DNA from: a virus
Reading direction: 5' to 3' (one strand)
Length of the DNA: 25,183 bases
IMG/VR virus record: IMGVR_UViG_3300031227_000388
Coordinates: 1 to 25,183 of that record
Both the position numbers and the translations under genes were made by a program. The notes under the pieces are model-generated. The model was not told the origin of the DNA. It did no database searches and saw only the letters and a list, made by a program, of their open reading frames with translations. Numbering within the stretch: position 1 is the stretch's first letter; every line of letters starts with the position of its first letter. Shown here piece by piece: positions 21,391 to 25,183 of this stretch.

Positions 21391-21629
21391 TGAAAACAGG
21401 CAATGCATTTAACCCAGTTGGACGTGAGGTTGAATCAATAATGTGGGAAGACCTTTCAGGATTAACAGCATCATGTGATATGGGGTTGCGGTACGTGCAG
21501 GACAACCTTGGCGACCATAGTGAAAACTGGATAGAAGCATATTACAAGAAAACAAATAATGTTATGTACAGATACAACCCTAGGTACATAGAGATTATTG
21601 AGTTCTGTTGTGACAAGGAAGTGAAGTGA
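21390..21629 (+). CDS. Unknown protein (79 aa)
   Basis: ATG 21390 overlaps the preceding TGA, with GGAGGGG close before. The sequence (KTGNAFNPVGREVESIMWED, later YVQDNLGDHSENWIEAYYKK) is mainly helical and acidic. The stop overlaps the next ATG (TGATG). No family is recognised. It belongs to the run of tiny coupled genes. Confidence 0.75.
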   Translation: MKTGNAFNPVGREVESIMWEDLSGLTASCDMGLRYVQDNLGDHSENWIEAYYKKTNNVMYRYNPRYIEIIEFCCDKEVK

Positions 21630-21853
21630 TGAGTGATTTTATAAAAGGATGTTTGTGCGGAGTCGGGGTAACAGCATTCATTTGGATAATAAGTAAATGT
21701 ATTCAGTTTGCCAACGAAGAGAGAGCAGAGCTTAATAGAGTGTTTTGGGAAAAGCATCATCAGGTGTATGACAGCTTATTCATTGTTGAAAAAAGGATAA
21801 ATGACAGGCTGGATATTCTAGAAGTGAAGGCGAGGGGGGAGGCGACCTCATGA
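21629..21853 (+). CDS. Small membrane protein with coiled-coil tail (74 aa)
   Basis: ATG 21629 overlaps the preceding stop; a GTG at 21626 is also in frame. After SDFIKG a hydrophobic helix (CLCGVGVTAFIWIISKCI) makes one membrane span, followed by a long charged helix (ANEERAELNRVFWEKHHQV) that could be a coiled coil in the cytoplasm. The layout recalls phage lysis or superinfection proteins such as spanin-like or holin-accessory peptides, but nothing specific is recognised. It ends with an ATGA overlap into the 19-aa frame. Confidence 0.75.
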   Translation: MSDFIKGCLCGVGVTAFIWIISKCIQFANEERAELNRVFWEKHHQVYDSLFIVEKRINDRLDILEVKARGEATS

Positions 21854-21909
21854 GCCGGAAGCGTAAGTGCACCTATGGCCACCTGATAGCGGAAGGGTAC
21901 GAGTCATAA
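21850..21909 (+). CDS. Very short basic ORF (19 aa) before the methyltransferase-like gene
   Basis: ATG 21850 overlaps the preceding TGA (ATGA). The peptide SRKRKCTYGHLIAEGYES is basic and includes a Cys-His pair. It ends at TAA 21907-21909, which overlaps the ATA (21906-21908) proposed as the start of the next gene. It may be a decayed gene or a leader that feeds ribosomes to that start; GC-rich codons mark it as foreign to its neighbours. Confidence 0.4.
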   Translation: MSRKRKCTYGHLIAEGYES

Positions 21910-22583
21910 AAGTCCTAGTTGCATGTGAGTTTTCTGGTATTGTAAGAGAAGCATTTAGAAAACGTGGGCATGATGCATGGTCATGTGACTTATTACCTAC
22001 TGAAATTCCCGGACAGCATATTCAGGGTGATGTTCTGGAAATACTTGATGATGGTTGGGATTTAATTATTGCTCATCCACCATGTACATATCTTTCTTCA
22101 AGTGGATTACATTGGAATAAGCGTATACAGGGTAGAGAAGCCCTTACGCATGAAGCAATGCTATTTGTTTTTAATTTAATAGGTGAAGGATTTATTCATC
22201 ATAATACACCTAAGATTGCTCTTGAAAATCCTATAGGATGCATTTCATCTAAATACCGTAAACCAGACCAGATTATACAACCATGGATGTTTGGGCACGA
22301 TGCATCAAAGTCAACTTGCCTGTGGTTAAAAGGGCTACCTCTTCTTGTTCCCACTAAAATAATAGAACCAAATTACAGGTGTAAATGTGGAAACTCATTC
22401 AGTAAAGAATTAGGCAAATATGGATGCCCTAACTGTAATGGTGATAATGGTGCAGCAAAACTAGTACATGCAAACCAAACCCCCAGTGGTCAGAATAAAC
22501 TTGGCCCCAGTCCTGACAGGTGGAAGAATAGAAGCAGAACTTACATTGGGATTGCAGAAGCAATGGCAGAACAATGGAGCTAA
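21867..22583 (+). CDS. DNA cytosine methyltransferase-like protein
   Basis: The canonical frame from GTG 21867 gives 238 aa. The family, however, normally begins at KVLVACEFSGIVR, and here that point has an in-frame ATA at 21906 with GGAAGGG 8 nt before it, giving 225 aa. The fold shows VLVACEFSG (SAM-binding motif I-like), HIQGDVLE, IAHPPCTYLSSSG (PPC, motif IV-like) and ALENPIG (ENP in place of ENV). A zinc ribbon (CKCG ... CPNC) is inserted near the end. Such genes are common in phages and may modify or bind DNA; whether this copy is active is unknown. Anti-restriction would fit the neighbouring methyltransferase. Confidence 0.75.
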   Translation: MHLWPPDSGRVRVIKVLVACEFSGIVREAFRKRGHDAWSCDLLPTEIPGQHIQGDVLEILDDGWDLIIAHPPCTYLSSSGLHWNKRIQGREALTHEAMLFVFNLIGEGFIHHNTPKIALENPIGCISSKYRKPDQIIQPWMFGHDASKSTCLWLKGLPLLVPTKIIEPNYRCKCGNSFSKELGKYGCPNCNGDNGAAKLVHANQTPSGQNKLGPSPDRWKNRSRTYIGIAEAMAEQWS

Positions 22584-22609
22584 TGCCAATAAGTAAGGAG
22601 GGTTAATAA

Positions 22610-22768
22610 ATGCAATATGAAGATGACTATATGCAGAAAATATATAAAACCCTTTTATGTTCTTTTGCGGATAAGATACTTAAAAAAGAACATGAAGAAT
22701 GCATTAATGAAATTCCTACATCCAAATGGAAAAGTTTAGACAACTTAGACAAGGTGGTGTCAGAATGA
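22610..22768 (+). CDS. Small unknown protein (52 aa)
   Basis: ATG 22610 has AAGGAGGG 7 nt upstream. The peptide (QYEDDYMQKIYKTLLCSFADK, then EECINEIPTSKWKSLDNL) is helical and acidic at both ends. Its stop overlaps the start of the next gene (ATGA at 22765-22768), indicating coupled translation. No family is recognised. Confidence 0.65.
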   Translation: MQYEDDYMQKIYKTLLCSFADKILKKEHEECINEIPTSKWKSLDNLDKVVSE

Positions 22769-23061
22769 GTAATACTGCGCTTATAAAAATGAAAACATTA
22801 CATAAGGAATGGCAAAATTATAAAACAAAACCACACTCTTTTGGAAGCACTTGTTTTGAGAAAGAATGTTTAAGTCAAACAATGGTGAAATATGCAGAAG
22901 AAATTATTGAAGCAATCTACACAGCAAGAGGATTATGCTTTATGATTAATACCTTTCCTATTAAAAAAGGTTATGAGCAGGAATGGATAGATATAATTAA
23001 AGAGAATGCAAAAGAACTTGAAGAAAACTTAAGCCAATTAGACAACGAAGATTACGAATAG
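22765..23061 (+). CDS. Unknown helical protein (98 aa)
   Basis: The product is 98 aa from ATG 22765, overlapping the preceding TGA; AAGGTGG lies upstream. The frame extends to 22726 but that part is shadow sequence. Long helices with EIIEAIYTARGLCFMIN and ENAKELEENLSQLDNEDYE suggest a helical bundle. No family is recognised. Confidence 0.75.
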   Translation: MSNTALIKMKTLHKEWQNYKTKPHSFGSTCFEKECLSQTMVKYAEEIIEAIYTARGLCFMINTFPIKKGYEQEWIDIIKENAKELEENLSQLDNEDYE

Positions 23062-23071
23062 GGTTGTATTA

Positions 23072-23290
23072 ATAGATAAATTTAATGGGCACGGATACCG
23101 TATAACAGACTTAGCCACACATGAGGAAACCATTCTAGGCATTGAGATTTTACCGAACAGGAAGAGCACATGCCTTTTTCAGGAAACAAACACCGAAATA
23201 ATACCGTTGGCGTATTTCATGTCAGAAGAGAGGGCGAAAACGGCGTTGCGGTTGCTCGACCAGATTGCGAAGGGAGGCATATCAGGATGA
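23072..23290 (+). CDS. Unknown protein with no canonical start codon (72 aa)
   Basis: The frame is open from 23042 (just after an in-frame TAG at 23039) to TGA 23288-23290 but has no ATG, GTG or TTG in its first half. The best-placed start is ATA 23072, with AGGG 8 nt before. The product (DKFNGHGYRITDLATHEETI, then IIPLAYFMSEERAKTALRLL) reads like a real protein with strands first and a helix at the end, and codon choice (GCG, ACG, CTC) is like its downstream neighbour. Its stop overlaps the next ATG (ATGA). Alternatives are a decayed 5' end or a short gene from TTG/ATG further in. Confidence 0.5.
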   Translation: MDKFNGHGYRITDLATHEETILGIEILPNRKSTCLFQETNTEIIPLAYFMSEERAKTALRLLDQIAKGGISG

Positions 23291-23349
23291 TACAACGGTG
23301 GAAAATGTTACATGTCCCCAAATGTGGTGGATATGTGAAGGAGGTTTGA
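23287..23349 (+). CDS. Very short ORF (20 aa) linking two genes
   Basis: ATG 23287 overlaps the preceding TGA (ATGA), and the frame ends at TGA 23347-23349, next to the following start. It encodes MIQRWKMLHVPKCGGYVKEV. It contains the AAGGAGG that serves the next gene. It may be translated only as a coupling device; function of the peptide is unknown. Confidence 0.35.
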   Translation: MIQRWKMLHVPKCGGYVKEV

Positions 23350-23351
23350 TG

Positions 23352-23846
23352 ATGAAAACTGCAACATTTGTAAGGGATGTGTCTGAAAATTTCACGGGGC
23401 GTGCGACGTTGTTCGAGTTGTCGGAACCTGTGGCGTTTGGTGAATCTACTGCTGATTATGCCGCTGATTATGTCGTTGTTTCTACTATACATGGTTCAAC
23501 GACTCTTTCGGGACCTGAAACGTATATCTTCCCATCGGATGAGCATGGTAATGTTATTGATTGGGGAGAACTTAAGGGTTCATATCGTGGTGGCATGAAC
23601 ATTAATACAGCGCTCAGGGATGCGGGGTATAAAGTTATTAGGGCAAAGGAGGATAGAAAGGGCGATTGGGTATCCTTCTCCGACCATGAGGCGATTGTCA
23701 AGGAACTCGTGGAGGCCCTTGAAGATATAGTGTGTTTAGCCGAGGCATCCATGAAAGAAGCCAGAAACGACGGTGCGGAGTACGCCATAAACGGCAATCT
23801 AGAAGATGCAAGGAGAGTCATCGCCAAAGCAAAGGGGGTGAAGTGA
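23352..23846 (+). CDS. Unknown phage protein (164 aa), GC-richer
   Basis: ATG 23352 is 7 nt from AAGGAGG; an ATG at 23349 is also in frame, and the longer frame to 23265 is unlikely. The first 90 residues are strand-rich (FTGRATLFELSEPVAFG, VVVSTIHGSTTLSGPETYIF, then GSYRGGMNINTALRDAGYKV) and the last 60 helical (HEAIVKELVEALEDIVCLAEA). The codon set uses GCG, ACG, TCG and CTC far more than the AT-rich genes of the window, a sign of recent arrival. I recognise a general phage-type N-terminal domain but no named family. Confidence 0.8.
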   Translation: MKTATFVRDVSENFTGRATLFELSEPVAFGESTADYAADYVVVSTIHGSTTLSGPETYIFPSDEHGNVIDWGELKGSYRGGMNINTALRDAGYKVIRAKEDRKGDWVSFSDHEAIVKELVEALEDIVCLAEASMKEARNDGAEYAINGNLEDARRVIAKAKGVK

Positions 23847-24016
23847 TGATACCTGTAGAAGAAATACTCGGGGCATTGGCACGAGGATATTGCACAGATG
23901 AAAATAAATCAAAAACATTAGATTCAGTGTTACTAGTGGCACAAGCGGACGAAATAGTAGAACTACTTAATGCTTACGGCATTTCAGTTACTGAGGCAGA
24001 TGAGGAAACCCAATGA
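23846..24016 (+). CDS. Small unknown protein (56 aa)
   Basis: ATG 23846 overlaps the preceding TGA (TGATG) with GGGGGTG before it. The protein (IPVEEILGALARGYCTDENK, then SVLLVAQADEIVELLNAYG) is two helices with an acidic tail. The longer upstream frame to 23732 is a shadow of the preceding gene. Its end overlaps the next start by ATGA. No family is recognised. Confidence 0.7.
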   Translation: MIPVEEILGALARGYCTDENKSKTLDSVLLVAQADEIVELLNAYGISVTEADEETQ

Positions 24017-24258
24017 GTCAGCGCAAAAGGAAAGAACTAATAGGGTTACTAACTACTGTCTGTATATATGATAACCCTGTAACAATGAGTAGAGAAGCAT
24101 GGCTTGATGGTAAACTCTACTGTTCTATAAGTGCAACTACAATGGCTAGTAAGGGTTTCCCAGAAATCTTGATGCCATTTTATATGGATTTAAGTATTCC
24201 TTATGGAGAAGGTGTTGTCAAAGGAGACCCGTCACATCTTACTAAAAAAGCGAAGTAG
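24013..24258 (+). CDS. Small unknown protein (81 aa)
   Basis: ATG 24013 overlaps the preceding stop (ATGA) and relies on coupling, as no strong ribosome site is near. The sequence (SQRKRKELIGLLTTVCIYDN, then GKLYCSISATTMASKGFPEI) begins basic and ends with LTKKAK. AT-rich codons resemble the core phage genes. No family is recognised. Confidence 0.7.
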   Translation: MSQRKRKELIGLLTTVCIYDNPVTMSREAWLDGKLYCSISATTMASKGFPEILMPFYMDLSIPYGEGVVKGDPSHLTKKAK

Positions 24259-24266
24259 GCGAAGAA

Positions 24267-24419
24267 ATGACTGAAGTCAAGTCAGACACAGCGGAGATGA
24301 AAGCTTTGCGTTTTGCATGTGAATGGGTTGCTTATGCAACTGGCACATGTCCGTATGAAATTGTGGATTGGAAAGGGCCTAAGTGTACTGATTGCAAGCT
24401 GGAGCTTGAAGAATGCTGA
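24267..24419 (+). CDS. Small Cys-containing protein (50 aa)
   Basis: ATG 24267 follows GGCGAAG weakly. The peptide (TEVKSDTAEMKALRFACEWV, then CPYEIVDWKGPKCTDCKLEL) has five Cys in all (18, 28, 40, 43, 50), enough for a small zinc-binding knuckle. Codons are GC-richer than neighbours. It ends next to a 13-codon ORF (24420-24461) that overlaps the methyltransferase start. No family is recognised. Confidence 0.6.
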   Translation: MTEVKSDTAEMKALRFACEWVAYATGTCPYEIVDWKGPKCTDCKLELEEC

Positions 24420-24457
24420 ATGGAATACTTCTTAGAAATGGCGAAGGAGGAATCGAA

Positions 24458-25183
24458 GTGAACGCTTATCTTGATAAGGTCATCTGTGGCGATTGCCTTG
24501 AGGTCATGGCTGACATTCCCGACAAGTCCATCGACATGATTCTGTGTGACCCTCCATACGGGACAACGGCTTGCAAGTGGGATAGCGTAATTCCGTTTGA
24601 ACCAATGTGGGAACAGTTAAACAGACTTATCAAACCTAATGGGGCTATTGCGCTGTTTGGGAGTCAACCATTCACAAGTGCCTTGATAATGTCTAATGTT
24701 AAGATGTTCAAGTATTGTTGGGTGTGGGAATCTAACAGGGCTGCGAATTTCGCACAGGCTCCATATATGCCTCTAAAAAATACCGAAGATATAGCTGTTT
24801 TTAGCCATGCTACGATAGCCCAAAACTCCACAAATAGGATGGGTTACAATCCGCAGGAAACTTTTACAGTAGATAAGGTATGTGCTGGCAAAAAAGCCAA
24901 CGCACACAGACCAGGACGAGCAGGACAAAAACCATATCAACAGACAATTAGCGGGTATCCCTCACAGGTAATACATTTCAGCAAAGATTCCAAGCCTATA
25001 CACCCTACCCAAAAACCTGTAGCCTTGATGGAGTACCTTGTCAAGACCTACACCAACGAAGGTGAGACAGTTCTTGATTTCTGCATAGGGTCAGGCACAA
25101 CAGCGGTGGCGTGTGTGAAGACGGGTAGGCACTTCATCGGCATTGAGAAAGACGAAGACTACTGTGAAATAGCACGAAAGCGC
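24458..25183 (+). CDS. Beta-class DNA methyltransferase (N6-adenine/N4-cytosine), 3' end outside window
   Basis: GTG 24458 is 7 nt from AAGGAGG (24444-24450). The frame is open to the last base (242 codons). Motif IV DPPYGTT lies near residue 31 and motif I FCIGSGTTAVA near 213, followed by HFIGIEKDEDY; this order, catalytic motif before SAM motif, defines the beta class. DPPY favours N6-adenine. It has HPTQKPVALMEYLV before motif I, as usual. A target-recognition part lies between. Codons are GC-richer than the core genes. The likely role is protection from host restriction. A 13-codon ORF (24420-24461) overlaps its start by GTGA and could couple translation. Confidence 0.92.
   Translation, partial: MNAYLDKVICGDCLEVMADIPDKSIDMILCDPPYGTTACKWDSVIPFEPMWEQLNRLIKPNGAIALFGSQPFTSALIMSNVKMFKYCWVWESNRAANFAQAPYMPLKNTEDIAVFSHATIAQNSTNRMGYNPQETFTVDKVCAGKKANAHRPGRAGQKPYQQTISGYPSQVIHFSKDSKPIHPTQKPVALMEYLVKTYTNEGETVLDFCIGSGTTAVACVKTGRHFIGIEKDEDYCEIARKR

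Noticed and set aside
23217-23827. Minus-strand ORFs of 91 and 119 codons at the right end
   Set aside because: They lie antisense to well supported plus-strand genes with good ribosome sites, and result from GC-richer codons lacking stops on the other strand.
1-25183. CRISPR array, insertion sequence, integrase or attachment site
   Set aside because: No regularly spaced repeats, transposase, recombinase or tRNA-linked duplication was seen on either strand. The tRNA at 10700 lies inside an operon and shows no second copy of its 3' end in the window.

Overview
The window is a segment of a low-GC, double-stranded DNA phage genome, or a prophage or environmental viral contig. Its host is probably a spore-forming member of the Bacillota. 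The evidence is a virion and packaging block (terminase, portal, scaffold-like protein, N4-gp56-family major capsid protein, adaptor, tail proteins) facing a long array of small, overlapping, unidirectional genes, strong AGGAGG ribosome sites throughout, sigma-A-like promoters, a phage-borne SpoVS-like gene and a YopX-family gene. No integrase, repressor, attachment site or CRISPR array is visible, so lifestyle cannot be decided.

Layout. Positions 1-9577 are all on the minus strand and read right to left: unknown pre-terminase gene (possible small terminase), large terminase, portal, a small unknown gene, scaffold-like acidic protein, major capsid protein, a 101-aa protein, head-tail adaptor, a large tail/stabilisation-like protein, and the start of a tail protein that leaves the window. 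Two hairpins flank the 101-aa gene directly after the capsid gene, and an operator-like palindrome covers a -10 element before the small gene at 5112. Positions 9578-9901 are the only long non-coding stretch. It is an AT-rich divergent control region with a leftward extended -10 promoter, a rightward consensus promoter and repeated 11-mers 52 bp apart. From 9902 to the right end everything reads rightward.

The rightward region starts with unknown genes, a tRNA-Leu(UAA) and a SpoVS/Alba-like gene closed by a terminator (9902-12063). It then has two more unknown genes, a PDDEXK (Holliday-junction-resolvase-like) nuclease and a sigma-region-4 protein (12093-14312). Next come small unknowns, a MazG/PRA-PH-type pyrophosphohydrolase, a membrane-anchored lytic transglycosylase, a KTSC protein and an Rnl2-type RNA ligase (14299-17699). 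These are followed by a DUF3310 gene with a recently duplicated C-terminal piece standing as a separate gene, a HELIH metallopeptidase-like protein and zinc-ribbon proteins (17711-19974). The right end (about 20 kb onward) is an accessory zone of tiny ATGA/TGATG-coupled genes, YopX, a cytosine-methyltransferase-like protein and a beta-class DNA methyltransferase cut by the window edge. GC-richer genes are interspersed there among AT-rich ones.

How the parts may work together (inference): the rightward set is pre-late (takeover, nucleotide and RNA metabolism, DNA processing, anti-restriction methylation), and the sigma-region-4 protein is a candidate switch to the leftward virion operon. The most interesting points are the SpoVS homologue, three apparently coding ORFs whose best-placed start codon is ATA, the intragenic duplication that made a new gene, and the uncharacterised rightward block.
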